DNA from: Lotus japonicus | Taxonomy: Eukaryota > Streptophyta > Magnoliopsida > Fabales > Fabaceae | Direction: 5' to 3' | DNA: 64,000 bases | Assembly (NCBI RefSeq): GCF_012489685.1 | Contig: NC_080043.1 | Location: 53,776,289-53,840,288 of the forward strand | Shown: positions 50,936-62,348 of the stretch, in pieces | How positions within the stretch are numbered: the stretch's first letter is position 1 | Layout: every line of letters begins with the position of its first letter | Position numbers and translations under genes: made by a program | The notes under the pieces: model-generated | Told to the model about the DNA's origin: nothing | Seen by the model: only the letters and a program-made list of their open reading frames with translations | Databases searched by the model: none

Positions 50936-53743
50936 CGTTTACCCTAGGGCAACGACAGGGAACATTGGTTTAGTTGGATACGTGTGTGTTGGGAGGACGA
51001 TAACTTGTTTGACTAACCTTATCACCTAACTTCATATGTTGAGATTATGATGATTTGATGTTGATGAACATCGTTAGGTATTAATGATTGAACTGTGTAG
51101 GAGATTCGAGAACATGCTATGTATATACCTTAGAGTAGGCAATACATAACTTATATGTATATATATACAACATATGTATATATCCCCTTTATCACAAGTT
51201 GATTGTATATCTATTGTATTCTGTAAGTTGACCCTAGCGCCTTGGCTTTGTTTGTATGTTTGTGTTTGGGCGGTCGGCCTGCTGCCAGGCGTCTGTCAGC
51301 CGGTTCGTGATGATTCGTTGTGCGGGAAAGACCCGGAGCGGAATGACTATTACTGAAGCTTTCGACGAGGACCCGGACTTCATGCCTGATCGAGGGAGGA
51401 TCGATGATAGTAGTGTGGGGTATGGGTGGTTAGAGTCTTTTGGAGTTGGTTGTTACTGTAATAGCTCTGATTCGTTTTGCTTTTGGGACAGGGTAGGTTC
51501 CCGATGCATGGCTTTTTGTGTGGTTCTCTTACGGAGGGATCACAGTGAGTCAGTCGGACCATAGGGGTCTTTGCTTAGGCCATTTTGAGGCCGAATTTCT
51601 CCTAGTGGTTTGTAATTATACTTTTTCTCACTCACACTTCTGGATCTGTAAATATTTGCCTACGGGCACACTACCTTGGAGTCACTGCGAGTGTGTGTGA
51701 CGTGGAAGTGCAGCTGAGGCTGTACGTGTTTATATTTGATGTATATCGGTTAGTTTAGTAGTTGGGTTTTGTCTTTACTTCCTTATCGTTTTGATTTAAA
51801 GGAAAGAAAACGAAAAAAAATTACCTGTTTTCCGCGTAAAGTTTATTTTTGGTTACTAAAGTGACACCTGGAAATCGGGGTGTTACAAGCAACTAGTCTT
51901 GCTTTGTTTCTGACTACATCTGCTTTCTCATTTAACTTGTTTCTGAAGACCCACTTGGTTCCAATGATGTGAACACCTTTGGGTTTCTGGACTAGGTTCC
52001 AGACATCATTCTTGGAGAATTGATTCAATTCTTCTTCCATAGCCAGAATCCAGTCCTTGTCTTGAAGAGCTTCATCAACAGATTTTGGTTCAATCAATGA
52101 CACCAATCCTTTTAAGCTTAAGAGAGTCTCTTCTGAAGGTTTGAATCCTGATCTGGTTCTGACTGGTTCATCTTTGTTCCCCATAATCAATTCCTTAGGA
52201 TGAGAGGCAATCACTCTGTTCTTCTTCTAACGAGGAGGATCAGAGGGATCAGCTTCTTCTGGTGTAGTTGCCTCAGGCTCAGCATCTTTTGAAGCTTGGC
52301 CTTCATCAGAAACAGTTAGGCTCATATCCGCAAACTTTTCAACTAGCTTTGACTGGTCAGAGTCAAGCTTATCGTAAAATCTAACATGTATAGACTCTTC
52401 AATAGTTTTAGATTCAATATTGTAAACTCTAAAGCCTGATGAACGTTCAGAATATCCTAGCAAATAGCATTTCACAGACTTGGAATCAAACTTATGCAAT
52501 CTATCTTTAGTATTAAGCATATAACACACACAATCGAAAGGATGAAAATAAGAAATGTTGGGCTTTATATTCTTCCACAATTCATAAGGAGTCTTATTCA
52601 GAATTGGTCTTCTGGAGATTTTGTTCTGAATATAACATGTTGTGTTTACTGCCTCGGCCCAGAAGTGCTTTGCCATATTTGTTTCTTGCATCATGGTTCT
52701 TGCCATCTCATGGAGAGTTCTGTTCTTTCTTTCCACAACACCATTCTGCTGAGGAGTTCTAGGACAAGAGAAATCATGAGATATCCCGTAGGTATCAAAG
52801 ATTTTCTCAAACTCCTCATTCTCAAACTCTCCACCATGATCACTTCTCACGTAGACAATCCTTCTGGATTTCTCATTCTACACTTGGGCAACAAAGGTAG
52901 AGAACACAAAATACGACTCTTCCTTGCATCTTAAGAATTTTACCCATGTCCAGCGGCTATAGTCGTCAACAATGACCATCCTATATTTCTTGCCACCTAT
53001 GGACTCAGTTTTCACTAGTCCAAATAGGTCAATATGCAGAAGGTCCAACGGCCTTGTGGTGGAAACAACATTCTTTGCCTTGAAAGGGACTTTTGTAAAT
53101 TTGCCCTTCTGACATGCTTCACAAAGAGCATCTGAAGAAAACTTCAGAGCGGGTAAGCCCCTGACAAGGTCAAGCTTACACAGCTGAGAAATCTTTATCA
53201 TACTGGCATGCCCTAACCGTCTATGTCATACCCATTGCTCCTCATTAACAGAAAGAAGGCACTTTACTTTTTGAGATTCCAACTCAGATAATCTGATCTT
53301 ATAGATGTTGTTCCGCCTCTTGCTGTTAAACAGAACAGAGCCATCGTTTTGACTTACAACCCTGCAAGACTTTTGATTGAAAATAATGTCATAACCCTTG
53401 TTAGCTAATAGACTTATAGACAACAGATTATGCATTAAACCGTCTACCAGCAAAACATTATCAATGCATGGACTCTTACCGACACCTATGGTACCAGAGC
53501 CAATGATCTTACCCTTCTCATTGCCTCCAAAACCAACGTCACCTCCAGGTTTAAGTTTTAGGTCTTGGAACATACGCTTTTCTCCCGTCATGTGTCACGA
53601 GCATCCACTGTCCAGATACCATGATTGGTGTTTCAGTGGAGCGATCAAGGATATCTGCAACATAGATAATCTTTTCCTTAGGTACTCACTTTCTGGGTCC
53701 TTTCTTGTTAGTTACCCCAGAGGTTCTGACAACCTTGGGTTTC

Positions 53744-55598
53744 TCAACATGATAATACAGAGGAATCTGAGCATGATAGAGGGGGATCAGGAACTTCAAC
53801 AGTTATGGGTTTAGGCAATATAGTACCAGAGGGTACAAAATGTTCATACAAAGATTTTGTTTTAGGCACAGGAGGTTCCTTTCTACTGGGTCTAGAATAG
53901 CCAATGCCATTCATTCCATTTCTGCTCACGCCATAGATCATTGAAGCCATTAAGCTTCTATCTATGCTCTTAGCTAGGAATCTTTGAAAAGCCTTTTCAT
54001 ATTTAGATTCATTCTTAACATCAGAGGCATCACAAGCAACAACTTCTTCTAATTTAGCAATTTGATTCTTGAGCACAGAGTTAGAGTTAACTAAAGCATG
54101 GTTACTCACATTTAATTCAGAAATCTTTTTCTCATGTTCAATAGAAGTTTCAGAGGCAGCAGAGAAATTATTTTTCAACTTTTTATGCTTAGTCAAAAGA
54201 GAGTTATATTCATCCATAATATCAGACAAGGCAGCTTTGAGTTTAGAAGTTGAGAAAGATGCAAATACTTCATTTTCATCATCAGAGTCTGGCTCTTCTT
54301 CTGATGCAGATTCAGCATTAGGTGCATCATTTGATTCTGCTTCCTTGTCCTTGACAATCGCCATGAGTCCTTCTACGACTTCACCATCAGACTCAGCTTC
54401 TTCTAACTCTGATTCATTTTCTTTGCTTTGAAATGCTTCTTAGGCTTCTTGTCCTTTTTCAGCTTGGGACAGTCACTCTTGTAATGTCCAGGTTCTTTGC
54501 ATTGGAAACAAGTGACTTCTTTTGATGAGGACTTCTTCTGACTGGATGAAGATTCTTGCTTTCCTCTGGCCTTTGTTGAACCTTTGTACTTGTTCTGCCT
54601 ATGCTTCCAGATGTGATTGAGCTTCCTGAAGATCAATGTTAGCTCATCTTCATCGGAGTCTTCAGAGGATTCTTCAGATTCTTCGACTGCTTGAAGTGCC
54701 TTGGACTTTTCAGATTTGGATTTCAAAGCTATAGACTTCTTCCTCTGAATCATATGATCAGCACGATCTATCTCATGACTTCTCATAGAATAATGTTATG
54801 TTCACACCTCTAATACGAGGTGGAGAGAGGTGGATGAAGAGAGAGAGATAGAAAGAAAATAAAAAGTAAGAGAGAGAAAATATGAGATGTGATAGATGAT
54901 AAGAGGAGAGAGATAGAAACAAAAATGAGTGGAAATGAAGTGTTTGGAAAATGAGGTGTGTATATATCATTGTTGCTTCTCATAATACCAATGAGTTCTT
55001 CGAAGCTCATCCTTTTGATGTCCTTAGACAACTTCAAGGAGGTCATCAAAGGCATCCACTTCTCAGGAAGGGCTCTGAGAATTCTCTTCACATGGTCAGC
55101 ATTGGTGTAGCCTTTGTCAAGTATTCTGATTCCAGAAATGATCGTCTGAAATCTGGAAAACATAGCATCAACTGTTTCATCAGGTTCCATCATGAAGGCT
55201 TCATAATTTTTGATCAGGGACAACGCCTTTGTCTCCTTGACTTCTTCATTTCCTTCATGAGACATCTTTAGGGAATCGAAATCGCCTTGGCAGAATCACG
55301 GTCTGTGATCTTATGATATTCATCATATGGAATGGCACTTTAGCAAGATAGTTCTTGCTCTGTGATGATCTTTGTACATTTTCTTTTGAGCTTCAGTCAT
55401 CTTGTCTCTTGGGATCTTCTCTCCATCTGCATCAATAGAGAGAGTGTAGCCATCAGTAATGTGATCCCAGAGATCAGCATTGAATCCAAGAAAGAAACTT
55501 TCGATTCTATCTTTCCAGTATTCAAACTTTTCTCCATCAAACATAGGTGGTTTAGCACTGTAGTGATCTATTTGAGCATCGCTGGTGGTGGCAGCCAT
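53744..55598 (-). pseudogene. gag: Element E gag, broken and split by a MITE
   Basis: ATG at 55598 (MAATTSDAQIDHYSAKPPMF). The capsid-like block is cut by a frame change near 55270-55323 and by a 188 bp MITE at 54788-54975; removing the MITE and one TSD copy leaves the frame continuous through FEELIGIMRS-HEIDR. The CCHC knuckle CFQCKEPGHYKSDC is near 54510. A deletion near 54410 and another near 53780 shift the C-terminal coiled coil. It does not reach the normal gag end. Confidence 0.83.
54788..54975. mobile_element. Mutator-type MITE (188 bp) in element E gag
   Basis: Flanked by the 9 bp duplication CTTCTCATA (54779-54787 and 54976-54984). The ends are imperfect inverted repeats: AATGTTATGTTCACACCTC at the left against AATGATATATACACACCTC read from the right. 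The interior is GA-rich on the plus strand. The 9 bp TSD is the mark of Mutator-like elements. No coding capacity. Confidence 0.82.
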
Positions 55599-55659
55599 CT
55601 GAGTTTTTCACACCGGTCCGGATCTCTGAACACTGTTAAGTGTGGAAATCAGAACTTAC

Positions 55660-55671
55660 GCTCTGATACCA
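55660..55671 (-). other. Primer binding site of element E
   Basis: TGGTATCAGAGC on the minus strand, 2 bp from the 5' LTR. Confidence 0.9.
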
Positions 55672-55673
55672 AT

Positions 55674-56864
55674 TGAAGGTATGAAAAACGATAGAAAGGG
55701 GGTTTGAATAGCGTTTTCAGATAAAACTTTTCCCACTCAAAGATTTAGACAAATCTTTTCGTAACAAATAACACAAGGTGCAAAGATGAGAGATGAAGAG
55801 AAGCACACGAGTATTTTATCCTGGTAAACTTGATAATCTCTCAAGCTAATCCAGTCCACCCGTTAAGGTGATTTCTTCCTTCTTAGAATGAAGGCAATCC
55901 ATTATTCAATGTTTGTTACAACTGCACTAGCAACCTGCTCAGTGACTAACAATACAATGAACTAGCAAACACTAAGATTCACTCTCTTAGTCCTCTCAAG
56001 GATCTGACCAAACTTGGTCCCTTAAGGAAATACAAACTCACTGTTTGAAAGGTTTTGGTTTACGATGAAGTGCTTCTAAGAAAGCTAGGGTAAACACAAT
56101 AAGAACGAATTAAGAAAGATTGCTAAATGATCGGTTGAATATTTGCTTGAGTTTATGCACAAAGTTTCTTAGCTTCTTTCTTCCAACTTCAGCCTCTATT
56201 TATACTCCAAGGATTAGGGTTGTTTCTGTTGCATGGAATGCTACCGTTGGAGGGCAAATCTGGAACTTCCAGATTCTGCTATGGCTGAACATCTTAGGTA
56301 AGGCTGTCAGAATAGTACAATTGCTTTTGTACTTGGATAGCGGCGTGAGCCTTATCCTAGTTGACTTCTGATCTGGCGACGCTTCAAGTTAGGACGCGTG
56401 CAGCTTATAAGATCAGACTCAGAGGGAAGCTTGGATCCTCTGACCTTCGTAGCTTCTGCCTCTGGACTGTTCATCAGAACTTCTAGTCATCAGAGTTGGA
56501 AGTACTTGGTCTTCAGAGCCAGCTTACTCTTGGACTTCAGAGTCTTCATTTCTTAGCTTCTGGACCTTCAGAGCTTCCGGTCTTCAGAACTTGTAGTGAT
56601 CTGAATCCATATCAGAGCTTATGATCTTCAGAACTTCTGAAGCATATACTACTGTTCAAACAGAAGATAGTGAGAGCGAAGCATTGTGTTGGCTACTCTT
56701 TTTGCTTTGTTCTTCTGATAAGTGTGTATTTAGACCAGATTCAGAGCATGTCAATTAAACACTCAGAGAACAACGTTAGAGTACCATAATTATTCACATA
56801 CAATAATTAACTTGTAATCATCAAAACCTAGAGTTGTACTACACGACCAAATCTTGGTCTTACA
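55674..56864 (-). repeat. 5' LTR of element E (1191 bp)
   Basis: Inner end TGAAGGTATGAAAAACG, outer end TCTTACA at 56864. The TATA box is on the minus strand at 56196-56204. The tip has the GACCAA...TTGGTC inverted repeat. Confidence 0.9.
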
Positions 56865-57346
56865 AAATACTTTCAGCGAATACCTTAGAAATATTTTCTT
56901 CATTGATCTTATTGTGTTTACCTCTGCTTGCTTAGAAGCATCTCTTTGTAAACCGAACTCTTTCACAAACTTTGTTTGTAGTTCCTTGAGAGACCAGTGA
57001 GGTCAGAATTCTTGAGAAGACTAAGGCAAGGTTGTCTTAGTGCTGCTAGTTCATTGTATTGTTAGTCACTGAGCAGGTTGCTAGTGCAGTTGTAACAATC
57101 ATTGAATAGTGAATTGCCTTCATTCTAAGAAGGAAGAAATCACCTTAATGGGTGGACTGGATTAGCTTGAGGGATTTATCAAGTGAACCAGGATAAAATC
57201 ATCGTGTGCTTTTCTCCTTCCCTTATCTCTTGCACCTTTTGATCTTTAGTCCGAAAAGATTATCCTTAATCTTAGAGGGAAATTTCTAAAAGCTAAAAAC
57301 CCTATTCAACCCCCCCCCCCCTTTTCTAGTGTTTTTCATACCTTCA
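56865..57346 (+). repeat. SIRE-type LTR fragment (3' part)
   Basis: Plus-strand R-U5 part ending CATACCTTCA at 57346. It starts where element E's 5' LTR ends, so E probably inserted into this LTR. The left part is not seen. Confidence 0.8.
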
Positions 57347-58274
57347 CTCTTTCTTGGTTACCAGGCATCTTGAAGACATGGATTTATACTGAGAGATCCA
57401 CAAATAACAATTGTCCTTTGATCTGGCTCCTTTCATTATCACTTCACCATTTTCATCAGTGACTTTACACCCAGTTTTGCAGAAGGTAACATCAAGATCC
57501 AAATCACATAGCTGACTTATATTGATCAGGTTGGCTGCCAAGCCCACAAGTAGCACATCATTCAGCTCTAGAGATCCACTCCTGACAAGTTTTCCAGATC
57601 CCTTGATTTTTCCCTTAGCACCATCACCAAAGGTAACATAACTGGTAAAGTATGGCTTCATGTCACCAAGATAGTTCTTCACTCCAGTCATGTGTCTTGA
57701 ACAACCACTGTCAAAATACCAATCCTCCTTAGAGGATACTCTCAGAGAAGTGTAAGAAACTAAAGCAGACATATTGTTCTTGACCTTCCACTCTTTCATC
57801 CTTGATTCGTGAGTAATCAACTGAGAAGATCTTCCTTTTGGGTATCCATACAACCTATAGCAGTAAGGTCTTATGTGTCCATATCTGCCACAATGATGAC
57901 ATCTCCACCCTGTGCTCTTTGCCTTCTGAACCTGTGGATACATATAGGGTATATGTGGGTACACATGTTTGACTCCTTGTTTTGACATGCGGTTCGACAT
58001 CTTGAATTCACTTTTCTTTTCAGCAGCAACAAACTTAGGAGCAACCTTTTTGGTTTCTTCTGGTGTGGTGTCACTCTCATATCCCAGACCCTTCATATCT
58101 TTGGCTGTTTTTCCTGATTCCAGCATCTGGTCAAACATATCAGTGCCCTTGTTCAACATACGTATTGATTTTACCATCCCTTCAAGTTTGGATTTCATCA
58201 TAGATAATTCTTCCTGAAGGTTGTCATTGATGTCTTGAAGACTTTGTTTTTCCTTCTGAAGTCCCTTGACAATT
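57347..58274 (-). pseudogene. Second copia lineage: gag C-terminus, protease and gag-pre-integrase start
   Basis: One open frame: coiled coil (LQKEKQSLQDINDNLQEELS), a CCHC-like knuckle CHHCGRYGHIRPYC near 57895, the protease triplet in [13 protein letters not shown] near 57710, and the FGDGAKGKIKGSG and NLINISQLCD blocks before integrase. The frame is open for about 300 codons, but the native start is on the far side of the solo LTR and integrase onward is missing. Confidence 0.82.
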
Positions 58275-58279
58275 CCTTC

Positions 58280-59483
58280 TGAAGGTATGAAAAACACTAG
58301 AAAGGGGGGGTTTGAATAGGGTTTTACGTTTAAAAACTTTCCCTCTAAGATTTTAGCAAATCTTCTCGGTTTCAAGATCACAAAGTTCAAGAGATAAAGA
58401 GATGAGAAAAGCACACAAGTATTTTATCCTGGTTCACTTGATAAATCCCTCAAGTTAGTCCAGTCCACCCGTTAAGGTGATTTCTTCCTTCGTAGAATGA
58501 AGGTAATCCACTATTCAAAGATTATTACAACTGCACTAGCACACCTTGCTCAGTGACTAACAAATCTAAGAACTAGCAACACTAAGACACACAAGTCTTA
58601 GTCTTCTCAAGAAATCTGACCTCACTGGTCTCTCAAGAAACTACAAACAGATTGTAGAAGGTTTGGGTTTACAAAGAGTTGCTTCTAAACAAGCAGGAGT
58701 AAACAGAATAAGAACAACGAAGAAATATTGCTAAGGTATTCGCTTGTAGGTTTTCACTTGTATTGCACAATAGTTTCTTAGCCAATTTCTTCTATCTTGA
58801 GCCTTTAAATACTCCAAGGTGAGGTGTTGTATTCGTTGAAAGAATCTATCCATTGGAGGGAAATTCTGGAATTTCCAAAACCTGCTGTGGTTGAGCCTCG
58901 TAGGTAAGGCGGTCAGAATAGTACACTGATTTTGTACTATTGACAATGACATTTCCTTAGCCTAGTTGACTTCTGATCTTGGGGACGCTTCATGTTGGAA
59001 CTTGTGAAGCAATTGATCAGAGTCAGAAGGAAGCTTAGATCCTCTGACCTTCAGAACTTCTGCTTCTGGGCCGTTCACTCTAAACATCTAGTCTTCAGAA
59101 TTAGAAGCACTTTGGTCTTGAGAGCCAGCTTTACTCTTGGACTTCAGAATCGTCAAGTCTCAGCTTCTGGACCGTTCACTCACAACTTGTAGTCTTCAGA
59201 ACTTCAGCACTTGAATCTTCAGAGCCCACATCAGAGCTTTAATCTTCAGAACATCTGAAGTGTTTACTACCGTTTAGAAGAACGTAGTGATTGCAGAAGC
59301 GTTATATTGGTTACTCTTTGGTCTTTAACTTCTGATGGATATAGCCTTTGAATCAGAATCAGAACCTGTTTGTCAAACACTCAAAAGACAAACGTTAGAG
59401 TACCCTAATTTTTCATACACAAATATAATCTTGTTATCATCAAAACATAGAGTTGTACCACTTGACTAAATCTTGGTCTTACA
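58280..59483 (-). mobile_element. SIRE-type solo LTR (1204 bp)
   Basis: TSD CCTTC at 58275-58279 and 59484-59488. The ends are TGAAGGTATGAAAAAC (left) and TCTTACA (right). No internal sequence, so it is the product of LTR-LTR recombination. The tip hairpin has one mismatch (GACTAA for GACCAA on the plus strand). Confidence 0.92.
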
Positions 59484-59488
59484 CCTTC

Positions 59489-60593
59489 CAGCTTCCTTCC
59501 ATAGTCACAAGCTTCTTGCCATTTCTTGTAGAGTAACTTGTAAGTTTCAGCAAGTTCTTCCTCAAAGATTTCTTCATCACTAGACTCACTGTCAGAGTGG
59601 CATTTTACTGTCAGACCCAGTACTGGACTCTCATCTTCATCTTCATAATCATCCTCATCTGACCAAGTTTCCAGCATTCATTTCCCTTGCTTCTTCAAGT
59701 AAGTTTCACATTTAGCCCCTTGATATGACCATAACCTTCACATTCATGACACTGAACTCCTCTGCTTTTGTTAGATTTGTCTTCCTCCTTATTCTTGCGA
59801 GTATATCTAGAGTTCTTAGTAATGTCTGACCGCTTGTCTGAAACATTTGGCCTAGGTCTTCTGTCGAACCTCCTCATAACTTTGTTGAATTTTCCCAAAG
59901 CAGGGCTAAAGCCTTTGTCAAATTCTCCTCACTGTCTTTCTCACTTTGATCATCCTCATCAGTGTTTGAAACAAATGCTATACTTTTGTTTTTCTTCTCT
60001 GTTCTATCATTGAAAGACATTTCAAAAGTTTGCAGTGAGCCAATCAGTTCATCCATGGTTGTGACTTTCATGTCAAATTTCTTCCTGACAAGTTTTTCTT
60101 CTGTCATTTGTTCTCCTAAGGCAAAAGATGCATTTCCCATGTCACGTACACGCATGTGAAACTCAGAGATAGTTTCATCCTCCTTCATCCTCAGGTTCTC
60201 AAATTGAGTAGTTAACAGTTGAAGTCTTGACATGCGAACTCTAGCAGTACCCTCATGAGCAACCTTGAGCATTTCCCAAGCATCTTTGGCAACAGTACAA
60301 GTGTGAATCAATCTAAACATATTCTTATCAACATCATTAAAGTTAACATTGAGAGCCTTGGAATTAGCAACAGCTTCCTCCTTGTTCCAGTCTTTTTCTG
60401 GTTTCAGTTTAGTGGTTGAGGTTCCTTCTTGAGTAGTTTTGACAGGGTGGGTCCATCCTTTGAGAACTGACTTGTAGGTCTTGCCATCGATTGATCTGAG
60501 AAAAGCAACCATGCGTGCTTTCCAATAGTCATAGTTAGTCCCATCAAGCATAGGTGGCCTATGAATCGATCCCACATCCTTGTCGTTGTCCAT
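59489..60593 (-). pseudogene. gag: Second copia lineage gag, broken
   Basis: ATG at 60593 (MDNDKDVGSIHRPPMLDGTN). The copia gag block (YDYWKARM, VSEFHMRV-like ISEFHMRVRDMG, LVRKKFDMKVTTMDE) runs to about 59890. A frame change near 59880 leads into a basic region and a CHECEGYGHIK half-knuckle near 59745, where the last Cys is lost by another frame change. An acidic stretch (WSDEDDYEDEDE, 59405-59677) follows up to the solo LTR. Confidence 0.8.
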
Positions 60594-60646
60594 CTTACCA
60601 TAATAGTATATATCCCTGGAGCTCACCCAACCAGAACAAGGTGCCT

Positions 60647-60658
60647 GCTCTGATGGCA
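60647..60658 (-). other. Degenerate primer binding site of the second copia element
   Basis: TGCCATCAGAGC on the minus strand, two changes from the standard TGGTATCAGAGC. Confidence 0.5.
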
Positions 60659-60660
60659 AG

Positions 60661-61545
60661 TGAAATTCTGGCACTCACGGACAAATGTTCTACCAGATGT
60701 TCAGATGTCTAAGACATCTTGTATAACATACCATAAAATATAATGTTCAGATACGCAAGTTTAAGAACAAAAATAACAAACAAGACACAGAAGATTGTTA
60801 ACCTAGTTCGGTGCAATGTCACCTATGTCTGGAGGGTTTTCACCCGAGAAAGATAATCCACGATTATAGAGAAATTGTACACAAAAGGTCTTACTGAACT
60901 GCCCCAGTTCACTGCCTTTTCTACCTATCTCTACCTGTGGCTTATTACTTAGTCCTCCCCCTAAGTATGAGAGCCCCTCTCACTTTCTCACACACAATCA
61001 CTGCCACAGTGATTGAACTCTTTCAACAAGAGTGAAGACGATCTCAAGATCAAACAACTCACAAAACAACTCTTAGCCTTAAAACAGTAACATAAAGCTG
61101 CTGAGAGCACAATAACAAATATGAACTAACAAGAGTAAAACCAAATTCACTCAACACGAAGCACACCTAGCAACTAAGTTTTTGTCTTCATAAGTAGCAG
61201 TCGACCATGCCTGTCTTCAATGGGCTTGAGCGAGCACAATAGTCCATACTAAAACAGGAAGTTGTTAATAAAAAAAATCTGCGGAGAATCTCCAAAGATA
61301 TGTTTCAGTTGCAGATTAAAACTTCCACAAATATCTTCAAATCAAACCCCTATGAACCGGGTTTGACAACACTTGAAATATTCCTTGACGGCGCACAAAA
61401 GCTTCCACAGTAACCCTAACTTTATCACAACGTAATCAATACAAAGCTTCACAAATAACTTAGCCAACTCACAACAGGTATGCAAGGACAAATGTCATAG
61501 TCAAGATGTTACAACATGGTGTCCGACATGTTAGCATAAAACACA
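60661..61545 (-). repeat. 5' LTR of the second copia element (outer end approximate)
   Basis: Starts TGAAATTCTGGCAC next to the PBS. No gene is seen over ~900 bp. The region near 61500-61545 (ATGGTGTCCGACATGTT) looks like a copia LTR start in reverse. I could not fix the outer end or a TSD. Confidence 0.45.
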
Positions 61546-62348
61546 CTTAGCTAAAATGCAAACAATCACAACAAAGGAACAACACATAATACAGTGCTGT
61601 AAAACATAACCTTGTCCTAAGGCTAGAAAGCAGTAAGACAGTTTATATGTGCGATAAAACTTAAATCTTTCCTAAATCTAGGAAGCAGTAAGACAGAAAC
61701 CACAGTAAACGGCCAAAGCCTCAGCATTCAATCAAATGGCATAAGCCTCAAACAAACACAATGATCAATATAAGTCGAATTCTCGACACCTAAAGCATTA
61801 TCTAATAAGTAAGTTGCCCTCACCTCTAGTATGTTTTGTTCTGTCTTGCAAACGCTCTACTTGCTCCAAATCAACTCCTCTTGGTTCAGCTAAGTCGAAA
61901 CCTTAAGCAAAAACAACATTTCTTAGCTACTAAGAAACAATGCTAATTAACGTCGGAAAAGCTTAATAAGCTTCAGAGTAAAACATCTAAGCACGAACGG
62001 AAGAGTTTCCCCGAATGGGTGAGTTTTGACTCGATTTAGGCTTTGTCCAAAACACTTTGTTCAAAGAACTTCAAACAAGGTAGTCTCTTGGGCGAATTTT
62101 TGACACATGAAACTAACCAAAAAAATTCTAATATTTTTACTACATGATCAAAAACAAGCCTCTTAAATCAAAGTGAAATTTCAAGTCCAAATTCCAAGTA
62201 AGGAATTCAGAACAAATCATACAAGGACAGAAGGTCACACACATAGGCAGCAGGACCTTTGCTCGCTAAAACGCGCATAACTCGAGCTATAGAACTCGAA
62301 ATGACACAAAATCAAAGCCAAAATTTCGATGATTTATAGGGCTGCAGT
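61546..62348 (-). repeat. Gypsy-type LTR fragment, no gene seen
   Basis: On the minus strand it contains GAGGTGAGGGCAACTTA and a GTCGAGAATTCGACTTAT block that parallel GAGGTTAGGGCAACTTG and GTCGATAAACTCGACTTA in the solo LTR at 49645-49710. So it is probably a diverged LTR piece of the same family. Boundaries uncertain. Confidence 0.45.

Larger units (their letters stand above)
48068..51887 (+). mobile_element. Gypsy-like solo LTR of 3820 bp in element E pol
   Basis: Starts TGTAAGACCTGG, ends CGGGGTGTTACA, with TSD AGCAA at 48063-48067 and 51888-51892. TATAAATAG lies at 48760-48768. No gag or pol motif and no second LTR, hence a solo LTR. The length and the GATTT...AAATCGGGGTGTTACA style of ends recall Tekay/Del-type chromovirus LTRs (from memory, not proven). 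Short ORFs inside are not convincing genes. Confidence 0.85.
46755..53663 (-). pseudogene. pol: Element E pol, split by a 3.8 kb solo LTR
   Basis: Starts at 53663 (MLQIS). Protease region DSG near 53605, with a nearby Arg codon turned to TGA. Gag-pre-integrase, integrase ([13 protein letters not shown] near 52845, [10 protein letters not shown] near 52740) and the linker run to 51893. The solo LTR (48068-51887) splits RT just after KARLVA. RT continues at 48062 with YVDD near 47675, then RNase H down to [11 protein letters not shown] near 46790. Further frame breaks lie near 53230, 52875, 52227 and 47370. Confidence 0.88.
39475..56864 (-). mobile_element. Element E: SIRE-type copia element with duplication and three nested insertions
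   Basis: On the minus strand: 5' LTR (55674-56864), PBS, gag, pol, ORF3, then the antisense ORF on the plus strand. The 3' UTR, PPT and most of the 3' LTR are deleted; only a 22 bp LTR tip (39475-39496) of the GATCAA subgroup remains, which does not match the GACCAA tip of the 5' LTR. So the left boundary is a rearranged junction. Nested inside are Cassandra, a 3.8 kb solo LTR and a MITE, and a 2.34 kb part is tandemly duplicated. Confidence 0.85.
57347..61545 (-). mobile_element. Second Ty1/copia lineage, 5' part, split by a solo LTR
   Basis: Minus-strand gag and the start of pol, with a PBS-like site (60647-60658) and 5' LTR sequence from 60661. The CCHC/HMTG sequence style differs clearly from the SIRE-type elements here. 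A SIRE-type solo LTR sits at 58280-59483. The element is cut at 57347 by the LTR fragment at 56865-57346, and its right end is approximate. Confidence 0.7.

Noticed and set aside
51174..51564. ORFs of 60-102 codons at the end of the 3.8 kb solo LTR
   Set aside because: Short overlapping frames in different phases without motifs; the region is LTR U5-like.
48068..51887. Complete LTR retrotransposon
   Set aside because: No second LTR, PBS, gag or pol; the TSD directly flanks one LTR-like unit, so a solo LTR is simpler.
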